From: Myxococcales bacterium
Lineage (GTDB): Bacteria; Myxococcota_A; Polyangia; Haliangiales; Haliangiaceae
Direction: 5' to 3'
NCBI GenBank assembly: GCA_028287115.1
Contig: JAQBQF010000139.1
Location: 1-37,105 of the forward strand
Length of the DNA stretch: 37,105 bases
The position numbers were made by a program, and so were the translations under genes. The notes under the pieces were generated by a model that searched no databases, was not told the DNA's origin, and saw only the letters and a program-made list of their open reading frames with translations. This document shows, in pieces, positions 16,505 to 26,861 of the stretch; the first letter of the stretch is position 1, and each line of letters begins with the position of its first letter.

Positions 16505-17691
16505 TTCTTCGGATCCTTCTTCTCGTCAGGTGCCGTGATCATCAGATGCACGTGCTTGTCGATATCAGGGTATCCGTAGCGGAAGGGCAACTTCCTGCGT
16601 GGCTGACCCTGCCAGAGCTTGACCATCGCCTCGCCGGTTTCTTTGCCTGCATCCTCCAAAAAAGCGCCGGTGAACGTCCCGTAGGTCGTTTGCGAGAATC
16701 CCGCTTTCTTGGCGTTGCGCGGCGGAATCCCGGTCGAATCCGAGGCCATCCACACCATGTTCGCCAGCAGGTAGTCGCGAATCCCGCTGAAGTAGCTCGC
16801 CCACAGCAAGTAGCTCGCGGCCTTGGTCATCGCGGCGACCTTGCCCTTCGCGAGCAGGTGCTTCTCGAGTGCCGAGCCCTTGAACGCCTTGTCGCCGAGG
16901 TTCCACGCGATGTGGCGATGCACGATCAGCGGCGCCTTCGGATCGCCCGCCTTGCGGAACGTCAGCTCCATGTTCGAGAACGCCTGCGAGAAGTCGGTGT
17001 CGACCCACGCCTCTTTGATCTTGTGCGCCTTCTTCGGCGCGAGCGCGTCGATCTCCGCCTGCGTGTAGTAGTGGATCGTGCCGTCGTCCTCGAGCTTGAA
17101 GAACTTGAGCGACACCGGCTCGAAGCCCATCGCCGTCATGCCCGTGACGTGGAACGACAGCTGGCCGGGGATCCCGCCGACCTCGAGCTTGCGCATGTTC
17201 TCGCTGGTCGAATCGTGGAGCGCGAGCAGGCCTTCGATCGCGTTGCGATAGTCGGCGAGCGAACTGCGCAGCGCGCGCTTATCGAGCTTGGCGAGGCGCG
17301 TCGGATCGCCGGCGTGCTCGAGCGAGATCGTGGTGATCTCGCGCGCGTCCGGATACGTCACGAGCGCGGAGGCGAGGTCGCCGCCGCCGAACGGATAGAC
17401 GACCGTCGTCGGCAGCTTGGCCGGACGAACCTTCGAAAAGAACTCCTCGGCCGGCTTGGCGTACTTCGCCGTGAAGTCGAGGTAGCGCTTCGCCATCTCG
17501 GCGCAATGCTTGTCGACGACCGCGGCATCGACCGTCGCCGGCAACGGATCCGATCCGCCGCACGCGACGACGCGATAGAACAGCTTCGCGTCATCGATGT
17601 AGTCACGTGCGTCATCCGCACGCGCGCTGCCACCGAACACCGCAACAGCCACCACCACGGCCACCAGGTTCATGAGACGTAGTTGATTCAT
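16501..17691 (-). CDS. Secreted conserved protein of unknown function (YPFGGGDL motif)
   Basis: 396 residues from ATG 17691 (MNQLRLMNLVAV...), which gives a signal peptide ending GGSARA before DDARDY; an ATG ten codons upstream is also in frame. The middle contains TVVYPFGGGDLASALVTYPD followed by ITTISLEHAGDP. I recall uncharacterised secreted proteins in other phyla with a YPFSGPD-like motif followed by GLE-P-G, but this is from memory and unverified. Later segments include IHYYTQAEIDAL, RHIAWNLGDKAF and the conserved-looking YGTFTGAFLEDAGKETGEAM. No known catalytic motif. It lies between the hotdog gene (33 bp upstream) and the secreted hydrolase (4-bp overlap), so it probably acts in the same envelope process. 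Confidence 0.75.
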   Translation of the reverse strand: MNQLRLMNLVAVVVAVAVFGGSARADDARDYIDDAKLFYRVVACGGSDPLPATVDAAVVDKHCAEMAKRYLDFTAKYAKPAEEFFSKVRPAKLPTTVVYPFGGGDLASALVTYPDAREITTISLEHAGDPTRLAKLDKRALRSSLADYRNAIEGLLALHDSTSENMRKLEVGGIPGQLSFHVTGMTAMGFEPVSLKFFKLEDDGTIHYYTQAEIDALAPKKAHKIKEAWVDTDFSQAFSNMELTFRKAGDPKAPLIVHRHIAWNLGDKAFKGSALEKHLLAKGKVAAMTKAASYLLWASYFSGIRDYLLANMVWMASDSTGIPPRNAKKAGFSQTTYGTFTGAFLEDAGKETGEAMVKLWQGQPRRKLPFRYGYPDIDKHVHLMITAPDEKKDPKK

Positions 17692-17723
17692 ACGACGCCC
17701 GGATCGACGTTGCCATTCCATGG

Positions 17724-18284
17724 CTAATTCACGTCGCCGCGCTTGTCGTTGCCGCCGTGATCGGGCTTGGGCCCGACGACGCTATGGAGCACGGCCTTGG
17801 CGACCTGTTCGCCGCTCGCGTCGCGCAGCGTCACGGGGACATCGAAGGCAGCGCGCGCACTTGTCCGAGGCACCGGCGACTCGCCGGTCGCGGTGATCGT
17901 GCCGCGCGCCTTCTTCGTGTATTCGATCTCCATCCCGCCGACGATGAACCGTGCGTCGTCGGGCAGCGAGTACATGAGCGCGACGTTGCCGGCGAGCTCG
18001 GCGAGGTTCGCGAGCGCGATCGCGTGCACGCAATCGAGATGATTTCGCACCGAGCGCTTGTCGGCCATCTGGACCTCGGCGTAACCCATCCGAAGCACCG
18101 TCACTTGCGCGTTGATCGTGCCGGTATACGGCGCCATCCGACCGATCAGGCGCGAGAACACGACTTTGCCACCTGGCACACCCGCGAGCAGATCCCATGC
18201 CGTCCGGATCAAGTTGCGACTCCCGTCGAGCTTCGGCATCGGAAGCAGCCGTTTGAGAGGTCCGAGATGATCGGCCAGTGACAT
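17724..18284 (-). CDS. DUF4442 hotdog-fold protein (acyl-thioesterase-like)
   Basis: 186 residues. The sequence RNHLDCVHAIALANLAELA, preceded by DKRSVRNH, is the hallmark helix of DUF4442/PaaI-like hotdog proteins. The strands before (TGTINAQVTVLRMGYAEVQM) and after (ARFIVGGMEIEYTKKARG) are as expected. It is likely an intracellular thioesterase or acyl-binding protein; the catalytic residue in DUF4442 is not settled. First gene of a three-gene minus-strand operon; the next start is 33 bp downstream and encodes a secreted protein, so the partners act on opposite sides of the membrane. Confidence 0.85.
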   Translation of the reverse strand: MSLADHLGPLKRLLPMPKLDGSRNLIRTAWDLLAGVPGGKVVFSRLIGRMAPYTGTINAQVTVLRMGYAEVQMADKRSVRNHLDCVHAIALANLAELAGNVALMYSLPDDARFIVGGMEIEYTKKARGTITATGESPVPRTSARAAFDVPVTLRDASGEQVAKAVLHSVVGPKPDHGGNDKRGDVN

Positions 18285-18356
18285 CGGCGGACCATACCGG
18301 ATCTAGCGTCACAGCTCCTCTACTTTTGCCACCCTGGGGTAGGATGTGTGCGTCCC

Positions 18357-18986
18357 ATGACCACGACCTCACGCCTCATGTTCGCCCTCGCCGGTGTGCT
18401 CGGATCCGTCGCCGCGTGCGGCGGCACGACCAAGCACACGATGACGATGCAGGAGATGATCGCCGCGGACCCGCTGCCGCTCGCCAAAGGCGCGAAGTGG
18501 GAATACTCGGTGACGCTCAAGCGCTTCGACCCCGAGACCGAAAAAGAGGTCACGAAGTCGATGAGCTGGACCACCGAGGTCCTCGACGCCAAAGAGGCGA
18601 ACGGGATCACGGCGTATCGCGTGAAAGGCTGGCCGACCGATATCTCCGACGCAGACGGCACCCCGGTCCCGACCGAGCGCACGCTGCTCCGATCCGGCAA
18701 TAACTTCCTGTTCGGCAAGACCAGCGAGCCGACGATCGACGGCGCCGAAGGCTGGTTCTCGTGGCCCGTGATGGAAGGCCAGAAGATCTGCCCGAGCAAC
18801 GAGTCGGTCTATTGCTGGCAGGTCGCCGCGGTGACCAACGGCTACACGCTGTCGTATCTGACCGGACCCGACGAGCGAACCTACGAGCTCGAGCCCGGCA
18901 CCGGTGTGTCCCGCTACCACTACGCGCACCACGGCACCACGAACGAAGTCGACGCCAAGCTCGTCTCCTACACCAAGGGCCACTGA
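18357..18986 (+). CDS. Lipoprotein of unknown function
   Basis: 209 residues from the ATG at 18357; an in-frame GTG nine bases earlier is also possible. The signal ends GVLGSVAAC with Cys21 as the lipid site. The mature part is strand-rich: KWEYSVTLKRFDPETEKEV, KSMSWTTEVLDAKEANGITA, RLLYS-like segments and a C-terminal YELEPGTGVSRYHYAHHG. The pattern of long amphipathic strands suggests a beta-barrel/lipocalin-like or LolA-like fold, but I cannot name it. The stop is 93 bp before the clpP start on the same strand; trigger factor, the usual neighbour here, is absent. Divergent from the DUF4442 operon. Confidence 0.7.
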   Translation: MTTTSRLMFALAGVLGSVAACGGTTKHTMTMQEMIAADPLPLAKGAKWEYSVTLKRFDPETEKEVTKSMSWTTEVLDAKEANGITAYRVKGWPTDISDADGTPVPTERTLLRSGNNFLFGKTSEPTIDGAEGWFSWPVMEGQKICPSNESVYCWQVAAVTNGYTLSYLTGPDERTYELEPGTGVSRYHYAHHGTTNEVDAKLVSYTKGH

Positions 18987-19079
18987 CCCTGGTTCGTCGG
19001 GAGCAGGCACTCGCCCTCCCCGATGAGGTAGTGGCTCGGTGCATTGCACCGCCCGCTGCCTGCTCGTAGAGTCGAGCTA

Positions 19080-19739
19080 ATGACGAAGCCGACGCCGACG
19101 ACGATGAGCTACCTGATTCCGACGGTCATCGAACAGACGCACCGCGGAGAGCGCGGTTGGGACATCTTCTCCCGTCTGCTCAAGGACCGCATCGTGTTCC
19201 TCGGCACCGCGATCGACGACACGGTCGCGAACGTCGTGATCGCGCAGCTCCTGTTCCTCGACTCGGAAGAGCCCGAGAAGGACATCATGCTGTACATCAA
19301 CTCGCCCGGTGGCCACGTCTCGGCGGGCCTCGCGATCTACGACACGATGCAATACCTGCATTGCGATGTCGCCACGATCTGCATGGGACAGGCGGCCTCG
19401 ATGGGAAGCTTCCTGCTCGCCTCGGGCACCAAGGGCAAGCGCTACGCGCTCCCTCACTCGCGCGTGATGATCCACCAGCCGCTCGCCGGCTTTCAGGGTC
19501 AGGCGACCGACATCGAGATCCACACGAAGGAAATCCTCAAGACTCGCGACACCCTCAACGAGCTGTACGCGAAGCACACCGGTCAGCCGGTCGATAAGAT
19601 CAAGACCGACACCGACCGGGATAACTTCATGTCTTCGGCCCAGGCCAAGGAGTACGGGATCATCGACGAGGTGTTGATCACGGCGAAGAAGAAGCCCGAC
19701 GACAAGGGCGAGCGGTCCGAGCGCAGCGACAAGAAGTAG
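19080..19739 (+). CDS. clpP: ClpP, ATP-dependent Clp protease proteolytic subunit
   Basis: 219 residues from ATG 19080. The catalytic triad is Ser107 in [11 protein letters not shown], His132 in SRVMIHQPL and Asp181 in TDTDRDNF, all in standard ClpP contexts. The glycine-rich [17 protein letters not shown] and the handle helix [11 protein letters not shown] are intact. It forms the double-heptameric chamber that degrades substrates fed by ClpX. Start is set by the family N-terminus ([22 protein letters not shown]); a second Met at 19104 is also possible. The C-terminus is a charged tail ([17 protein letters not shown]). The gene is followed after 18 bp by clpX, so the two are co-transcribed. 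Confidence 0.95.
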   Translation: MTKPTPTTMSYLIPTVIEQTHRGERGWDIFSRLLKDRIVFLGTAIDDTVANVVIAQLLFLDSEEPEKDIMLYINSPGGHVSAGLAIYDTMQYLHCDVATICMGQAASMGSFLLASGTKGKRYALPHSRVMIHQPLAGFQGQATDIEIHTKEILKTRDTLNELYAKHTGQPVDKIKTDTDRDNFMSSAQAKEYGIIDEVLITAKKKPDDKGERSERSDKK

Positions 19740-19757
19740 GCTACGCTGGGCGGGTAG

Positions 19758-21013
<1,256 letters not shown>

Positions 21014-21020
<7 letters not shown>

Positions 21021-21033
21021 CTTACGTCAGCCC
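21014..21033. terminator. Hairpin spanning both convergent stop codons (clpX and propeller gene)
   Basis: GGGCTGAC-TTAC-GTCAGCCC forms a perfect 8-bp stem with a 4-nt loop. It contains the clpX TGA (21018-21020) and, on the opposite strand, the TGA of the facing gene (21027-21029). It probably ends transcripts from both sides, though no T-run follows on either strand. Confidence 0.5.
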
Positions 21034-22001
21034 CCTCCGGTGATTCCGCTGCATCTCCGGCCGTGCGCGATGACGCCGATCCGGCCGGCGAGATAGACGT
21101 CACGTGATCCAACGCCTTCAACTCCGCTGAAGTCGGTTGCACCCGTCGCGAGCGGCGTCGAGGTCCAGGTTCCATCCCCGGTGGAATGCAAGACCGTGTC
21201 GCTCTTGCCGACCGCGAAGATATCGTTCGGGCCGCTGCCCCACACCGCGTAGAGATCGAACGGCGCACCACTGACCTCCGGCACCCAGGTACCTCCACCC
21301 GTCGAGTGCAAGATCGTCCCGCCGTGACCGACCGCATAGAGATCGGATGCACCGCTGCCCCACACGGCGATCAGCGGCTCCGCGGTACCGCTCGATTCGA
21401 GCATCCACACGCCGTCGCCGGTCGAATGCAGGATCAAGCCGCTATAGCCGACGACATAGACATCGTTCGCGCTGCTGCCCCACACGTCGAGGAGATCGGT
21501 CGTCGTGGTCGACGCCTGCGTTGCCCACGTCCCATCTCCTGTCGAATGCAAGATCGCGCCGGTGTACCCGACGGTGTAGATGTCGCTCGGAGAGCTGCCC
21601 CAGCTCTTGTTGAGTGAATGCGTCGTGCCACTCGCTTGCCGCGACCAGGTTCCATCTCCGATCGAATGCAGGATCACGGAGCTTCCCGCGTCCAGGTTGC
21701 CGACCACGTAGAGATCGTTCGGGGCGCTCCCCCACGCGCCGTAGAGTCCGGTGACGGGCGCCGTCTGCGGCGTCCACGTCCCGTCTCCCGTCGAGTGGAG
21801 GATCGAGGAGTCGCCGACGACGTAGATGTCGGTCGGACCCGCGATCCAGACTTCATAAAGAATCTTGGCGACGCCGCTCGGCTCGGAGCTCCAGCTCAGA
21901 CACGCAGGTGCGGCGTCGTGTTGCTGGAACTCGTAGCGCCCGCAGCTCGCGAGTGCGACGACCAGAGCCATCGAGACGAGCGCCTTCAGGCCCACACCCA
22001 C
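21027..22001 (-). CDS. Seven-repeat beta-propeller lipoprotein
   Basis: 324 residues with a GTG start. The signal ends VVALASC, Cys20. The rest is seven copies of a ~40-residue unit built as W-G-S-x-x-x-D-x-Y-x-V-G, then a loop, then [10 protein letters not shown]. For example [12 protein letters not shown] with [21 protein letters not shown] with LHSTGDGVW, and a last degenerate copy ending IAHGRRC. Seven units fit one closed propeller. Similar lipoproteins are frequent in myxobacterial genomes and have no assigned function. The DNA of the repeats is also similar, so slippage between repeats is likely. Convergent with clpX with seven bases between stops. Confidence 0.8.
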   Translation of the reverse strand: MGVGLKALVSMALVVALASCGRYEFQQHDAAPACLSWSSEPSGVAKILYEVWIAGPTDIYVVGDSSILHSTGDGTWTPQTAPVTGLYGAWGSAPNDLYVVGNLDAGSSVILHSIGDGTWSRQASGTTHSLNKSWGSSPSDIYTVGYTGAILHSTGDGTWATQASTTTTDLLDVWGSSANDVYVVGYSGLILHSTGDGVWMLESSGTAEPLIAVWGSGASDLYAVGHGGTILHSTGGGTWVPEVSGAPFDLYAVWGSGPNDIFAVGKSDTVLHSTGDGTWTSTPLATGATDFSGVEGVGSRDVYLAGRIGVIAHGRRCSGITGGG

Positions 22002-22089
22002 ATGTTGTCACGTAATCGAGCGGTTAAATAACAGCGGTGCGCGCGCACCCAGTTAACGGGACGTTGCGACATCGTGCCCGAGCCCTTCA

Positions 22090-23151
22090 CTACGCGTCCG
22101 GCAGCGTGACGATGAACCGCGCACCACCGCCCGGACGATCGTCGACGTCGATCTGGCCGTGGTGGCCTTTGACGATTCGTTTGCAGATCGCGAGGCCGAG
22201 GCCGAGCCCGGTTCCGACGGCTCGATCGGTATGACCGCCCCGAGCGAACGGTTCGAAGATGCGATCGCGAATGTCGAGCGGAACGCCCGGACCCTGATCT
22301 TCGACGGTGATCTGCGCGCCCTTGACGCGAACGGTGATCGCGCCGCCCTTCGGTGAGTGATCGATCGCGTTGCGCAACAAGTTGTCGAGCACGATCGAGA
22401 TCGCGTCGGCGTCGATCTCGCAATGCGCCGGTGTGCCGGGGGCGAGCTCCGTACGAATTCCGCGCTCCGCACAGAGTGCACTCGATCGTTCGATCGCGAC
22501 GGCCGCTAGCGCGCGCAGCTCGCGGCGTTCGTGATGGAGGCCCGCGGCGCCGGCCCGCGACAGCACGAGCAGCTTCTCGACCAACACGTTCATCCGGCGG
22601 ACCTCCGCGAGCGTGTCATCGGCGACGTGCTCCCAGTGCGGAGTATCGCGAACCCGGCGTCTCGCGACCTCGAGGTTCGTCGAGATCACCGTCAGCGGCG
22701 TCCGTAGCTCGTGCGATGCGTCGGCGGCAAACTGACGCTGTGCCGCGACTCCAGATGCGACGCGCTCGAGCACGCCATTGAGCGCGGTCGCGAGCCGATC
22801 GAGAGGATCGCGGTCGCCGGTCACCGGCAGGCGCTCGTCGAGGTTCTCGCCCGTCATTCGCGAAGCGCTCACGATCACGTCATCGAGCCGCTCGGTCGTC
22901 GTCCGCGTGAGCCGGCGGCCAACGAGCACCGAGAGGCCGATTCCGAACGGCAGCGCAATCCCGAGCGCGAGACCGCACTGCTTCGCGATCTCGATGGGCG
23001 GATCTTCGAGGACGCCGGGCGAGCATTCCTCGCCGTTCTCGGTGACCCAGATGACCAGGAACACGACGGTGGCGAACACGATCATGCCGAGCACCGTTGC
23101 GACGGCGAACGACCGGCCGAGACCACGCCCGAGCGTCGCCGGTGCTGTCAT
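22090..23151 (-). CDS. Two-component sensor histidine kinase
   Basis: 353 residues. TM1 about residues 15-37 is followed by a periplasmic loop of only ~22 residues that contains Cys43 and Cys59, then TM2 about 61-79. A HAMP domain (81-133) leads to the HisKA phosphoacceptor His147 in FAADASHELRTPL. The ATPase has N box LDNLLRNAIDHSPKGG, G1 VEDQGPGVP, F box IFEPFARGG and G2 GTGLGLGLAICKRI. The tiny extracytoplasmic loop cannot hold a typical sensor domain, so the signal may be membrane-embedded or redox through the Cys pair. It overlaps the response regulator by four bases; last gene of the efflux operon. Confidence 0.93.
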   Translation of the reverse strand: MTAPATLGRGLGRSFAVATVLGMIVFATVVFLVIWVTENGEECSPGVLEDPPIEIAKQCGLALGIALPFGIGLSVLVGRRLTRTTTERLDDVIVSASRMTGENLDERLPVTGDRDPLDRLATALNGVLERVASGVAAQRQFAADASHELRTPLTVISTNLEVARRRVRDTPHWEHVADDTLAEVRRMNVLVEKLLVLSRAGAAGLHHERRELRALAAVAIERSSALCAERGIRTELAPGTPAHCEIDADAISIVLDNLLRNAIDHSPKGGAITVRVKGAQITVEDQGPGVPLDIRDRIFEPFARGGHTDRAVGTGLGLGLAICKRIVKGHHGQIDVDDRPGGGARFIVTLPDA

Positions 23152-23831
23152 CCAGTCACCATCAACCGAATGCCCGCGCCGCGCACCGTCTCGATCGCGA
23201 TGGGGAATCCGGCGAGCTTCTTCCGCACGTGCGTGAGGTGCACGTCGATGACGTTCGTCCCGGGATCGAAATCGTAACCGAAAGCCTCGCGCAGGATCTC
23301 GATCCGCGTCACGACCTCGCCGCGGCGGCGCACGAGACAGCCGAGCAACGCGAACTCGCGCGGTGACAACGACACGGCCTTGCCGTTGGCCTCGACCATC
23401 AAGTCATCGCGCATCAAGATCGGGATGTCGCTCGATGGTGTCCAGCGCGGGCCGCCGGCGCGCCGCACGAGCGCACCGATGCGCGCGACAAGCTCGGTGA
23501 ACGCGAACGGCTTGACGAGGTAATCGTCGGCACCTGCATCGAGCGCGGCGACTCGCGACTCCACTGCATCACGCGCGGTGAGCACGAGGATCGGCACGTG
23601 GATACGGGCCGTGCGCAACTCGCGGAGGACATCGACGCCGTCGCGATCGGGGAGGCCGAGATCGAGGATCATCAGATCGAGATCGCGTCGCAACCCGCGC
23701 GCGATCGCCTTCGCCGCGGTCTCGATCACCTCGACGGAATAGCCGTCCTCGCCAAGACCCACGGAAATCGTACCCGCGAGCTGTGGATTGTCCTCCACCA
23801 ACACGATGTGCACGCCGCGAGGATACATCAC
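23148..23831 (-). CDS. OmpR-family response regulator
   Basis: 227 residues. The receiver has the acid pocket VLVEDNP and phosphoacceptor Asp57 in LMILDLGLP, the switch Thr in ILVLTARD and Lys in DYLVKPFAF. The C-terminal winged helix ends DPGTNVIDVHLTHVRKKLAG, typical of OmpR/PhoB DNA binding. It overlaps both the RND gene (4 bp) and the kinase gene (4 bp), so it is made together with the pump it probably regulates. Likely binds upstream of the operon near 29300. Confidence 0.95.
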   Translation of the reverse strand: MMYPRGVHIVLVEDNPQLAGTISVGLGEDGYSVEVIETAAKAIARGLRRDLDLMILDLGLPDRDGVDVLRELRTARIHVPILVLTARDAVESRVAALDAGADDYLVKPFAFTELVARIGALVRRAGGPRWTPSSDIPILMRDDLMVEANGKAVSLSPREFALLGCLVRRRGEVVTRIEILREAFGYDFDPGTNVIDVHLTHVRKKLAGFPIAIETVRGAGIRLMVTG

Positions 23832-26800
23832 GAACGCTTCGCGACGAGCGCCGTCAGCCCGGGCGTGACGACCAAGGTGACCGCCGTTGCAAGCACGAGC
23901 CCGCCGATCACCGCGACTGCGAGAGGCCGCTGGAGCTCGGACCCCGCGCCGATCGCAAATGCCAGCGGCGCAAGTCCTGCGATCGTCGCGGCGGTCGTCA
24001 TCAGGATCGGTCGCAGACGGCGCCGCGCAGCAGCGACCAACGCATCTTCGATCGTGAGGCCTTCCGCCACATGGTGCTGCGCGTTCTCGAGCAGCAGAAT
24101 GCCGTTCTTGACGACCAGCCCGACGAGGAGGATCAGGCCCGTCATCGACGATACATCGAGCGGAAGTCCCGTCATTGCGAGGATCAACAGACCGCCCACC
24201 GTGGATAGCGGTGCGCCTACGAGCACGACCATCGCGTAGCGAAATGAGTGCAGCTGGATGATCAGAACGATCAGCACGAGCACGGCGGCAGACAGCGCCA
24301 CCGTGATGAGCTCGGTCTGCGCACCACGCGCCGACGCCGCCTGACCACCGATCTCGATCAGCGCGCCCTTCGGCACCGGAAGATCTTTTAATGCTTCCTT
24401 CACGGCGGCTTCGGCGCCACCGAGGTCGCCGGTCTTGGTCGCCGCGGTCAGGAGCACGGCGGAGCGCAAGCCGTCGCGACGCAGCACCGCGGGCGCCAGT
24501 GGTCGATCGAACGTGACGACCTGGCCGAGCGGTAGCGACTTGGGTCCATACGCGACCGGCGTGCGCGCGAGTGCATCCGCGTCGTAGCGAATGAGATCCG
24601 GGTAGCGCAGGCGCACGCCGATCGTGCGCTCGGGCCGGAGGATCTGCGCGACCTCGCGACCGGTGAGCGCGATCCTCAGGTCCTCGCCGATCGAAGCGGC
24701 ATCGAGCCCGAGACGCGAGACCTGAACCGGTTCGATCCGCGCGCGCAAGATCGGTGTCATGCCCTCACGACCGTCGAACACATCGACGAGCTGCGGCAGC
24801 TTCTCGAGACGCGTGCCCGCCTGTTCGGCATAAGCATCGAGCGCGAGCGGATCATCGCCGAGCACGCGAATCTCGATCGGCGCCGGGTTGCCGGCGAGAT
24901 CGTTGAGCACGTCTTGCAAGACTTGCACGTACTCGAAGCGCGCCTCGGCGACTGCCGAATGCAGACGCTCGCGAACGCCCGCGATGACTTCTCGGATCTC
25001 GGCGCGATCGCCGCGCGGGACCAGCCGGACCATGATGTCGCCGCGGCTCTGCATCGTCGCGGTGGCGGGGCCTAGCTCGCTTCCGGTGCGGCGCGTGAAC
25101 GACACGACCTCCGGAGTCGACGCCAGCACGACGTCGATCGCGCGCGTGGCGCGGTCGGTCTCCTCGAGAGACGTCCCGGCCGGCAAGAAGAAGTCGATGA
25201 CGAACGCGCCCTCGTCCATCTGTGGCAGGAAGCCTGTCGCGAGGCCGCCTTTGGCGACCGATCCGACGGCGATCAGCGCCACGATCACGATCACGGCAAC
25301 GAACCGATGCCGCAGCAGCCATCGGATCGTATTGCCGATCCGGTCGGTGTCGTCTTGCTCGTGATGCTTGGCCGCGCGCTTCTTCAAGTGCACGGCGAGG
25401 ATCGGGATCAGCGTCAGCGACATGACCATCGACAGCAACACCGCGATCGCGAGTGTGATCGCGAGCGCGCCGAGGAAGCTGCCGGTGACGCCGGTGAGGA
25501 GCGTGAGCGGCGCAAACACGACGACGGTCGTGAACGTCGTGCCGACGACCGCGGCGAACATATCCTTCGTGCCGAGCTCGACCGCCTGCGGCACATCGAG
25601 TCCGTCCTCGAGCCGGCGTACGATACCTTCGGTGACGACGATCGCGTCATCGACGACGAGGCCGATCGCGATCGCGAGACCGCCGAGCGACATGAGGTTC
25701 AACGTGACGCCGAGCCACCGCATCACGGCGAACGTGCCGAGCAGCGTGATCGGAACCGGTAGCGCGGCGATCAACCCTGCACGCCAGTCACGCAGTGACA
25801 GCGCGATCACGATCAACGACAACGCGATGCCGATCAGGATCGCGTCGCGCACGCTCCTCATCGATTCATCGACGAGGCTCGCCTGATCGTAGACCGCGGT
25901 GACCTCGACATCGGGCGGCAACGCGTGTGTCGCACGAAGGTTCTCGATGGCGTCGAGCGTGCCCTGGACGACCGCCGGCGTGCCCGCACCTGGAAGTCGC
26001 GCGACGGAGATCGCGACCGCCTCACCGCGAGGCCCGCTGACGATCACGTCGGGGTCTTCGATGCCGTCGACCACATCGGCGACCACCGACAGCGGAATCG
26101 GTCCTGTCGGTCCGTTCGCGATCGGCAGCGCCTTCAGCTTGTCGAGATCGATCGCTTGCGCATCGAGCACGACGGGCAACGTCTGGTGCTGATCCCACAC
26201 GCGACCCGCGGAGATCACCTGATCCTGCGCTTCGATCTTCTGCGCGAGATCGCGCGGCGTGATGTGTAGCGCGGCGAGCTCGGTCGGCCGGATCAGCAGC
26301 TGGACCTGCCGCACGCGGCCACCGAGCACATCGACACCACCGATGCCTTTGACGCGCACGATCGCGGGCCGGATGATCCGCTCGGCGACTTCGCGCAGCC
26401 GGCGTTGATCGCTCGTGACGCCTTTCGGCGGGCTGACGTTGAACGTGATCACGGGCACCGACGTCGGCAGCACGCGCTGGACGATCGTCGTCGAGCCCTT
26501 CGGAAGCTCGACGTGATCGACGGCGGCCTGACACGCGTACTGCGCCGTCAACGGATCGGTACCGTCGGTGAGGAGCAACGACAACTCGACAGCGCCGCGA
26601 ATCGTCCTCGCGCGCACGTGACGCACGCCGGGCACGACGGCGAGCGCTTGCTCGAGCGGCCGCGTCATCTGCGCCTCGACGAGATCCGGCGACAACTGGC
26701 CGGCCTTCGCCACGACGACGACGCGCGGAAACTGCATCTCGGGATAGATCCCGCTCGGCAGCGAATAGATCGAGAGCGCGCCGAGAGTCGCGAGCGCGAG

Positions 26801-26854
26801 TGCCGCGATCCAGACGAGACTCGAATGCTGCCGGAGCCAGCGGACGAGACTCAT
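23828..26854 (-). CDS. RND efflux transporter, inner-membrane pump (HAE-like)
   Basis: 1008 residues, the RND size, with twelve expected membrane segments and two large periplasmic loops (about 35-330 and 540-840). TM4 reads GLVVDDAIVVTEG near residue 400 with two adjacent acidic residues, and TM10 has GLVVKNGILLLEN near 914 with the relay Lys. This pattern (D-D plus K) is that of AcrB-type HAE pumps; metal pumps such as CusA have a single Asp and no Lys at this place. The N-terminal signature VVVVAKAGQLSPDLVEAQMTRP is more like CzcA-type alignment, so substrate remains open. It overlaps the response regulator stop/start and sits 7 bp after the fusion protein gene. Confidence 0.9.
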   Translation of the reverse strand: MSLVRWLRQHSSLVWIAALALATLGALSIYSLPSGIYPEMQFPRVVVVAKAGQLSPDLVEAQMTRPLEQALAVVPGVRHVRARTIRGAVELSLLLTDGTDPLTAQYACQAAVDHVELPKGSTTIVQRVLPTSVPVITFNVSPPKGVTSDQRRLREVAERIIRPAIVRVKGIGGVDVLGGRVRQVQLLIRPTELAALHITPRDLAQKIEAQDQVISAGRVWDQHQTLPVVLDAQAIDLDKLKALPIANGPTGPIPLSVVADVVDGIEDPDVIVSGPRGEAVAISVARLPGAGTPAVVQGTLDAIENLRATHALPPDVEVTAVYDQASLVDESMRSVRDAILIGIALSLIVIALSLRDWRAGLIAALPVPITLLGTFAVMRWLGVTLNLMSLGGLAIAIGLVVDDAIVVTEGIVRRLEDGLDVPQAVELGTKDMFAAVVGTTFTTVVVFAPLTLLTGVTGSFLGALAITLAIAVLLSMVMSLTLIPILAVHLKKRAAKHHEQDDTDRIGNTIRWLLRHRFVAVIVIVALIAVGSVAKGGLATGFLPQMDEGAFVIDFFLPAGTSLEETDRATRAIDVVLASTPEVVSFTRRTGSELGPATATMQSRGDIMVRLVPRGDRAEIREVIAGVRERLHSAVAEARFEYVQVLQDVLNDLAGNPAPIEIRVLGDDPLALDAYAEQAGTRLEKLPQLVDVFDGREGMTPILRARIEPVQVSRLGLDAASIGEDLRIALTGREVAQILRPERTIGVRLRYPDLIRYDADALARTPVAYGPKSLPLGQVVTFDRPLAPAVLRRDGLRSAVLLTAATKTGDLGGAEAAVKEALKDLPVPKGALIEIGGQAASARGAQTELITVALSAAVLVLIVLIIQLHSFRYAMVVLVGAPLSTVGGLLILAMTGLPLDVSSMTGLILLVGLVVKNGILLLENAQHHVAEGLTIEDALVAAARRRLRPILMTTAATIAGLAPLAFAIGAGSELQRPLAVAVIGGLVLATAVTLVVTPGLTALVAKRS

Positions 26855-26861
26855 GCGTTCG

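Noticed and set aside
16342..17682. A 446-codon plus-strand open frame over the secreted unknown protein
   Set aside because: Antisense character (Arg/Leu/Glu-rich), while the minus frame has a signal peptide and operon spacing.
23828..26854. Calling the pump a CusA/CzcA metal exporter
   Set aside because: TM4 has two adjacent Asp and TM10 has Lys, as in drug-type pumps; no Met-rich metal path is seen.
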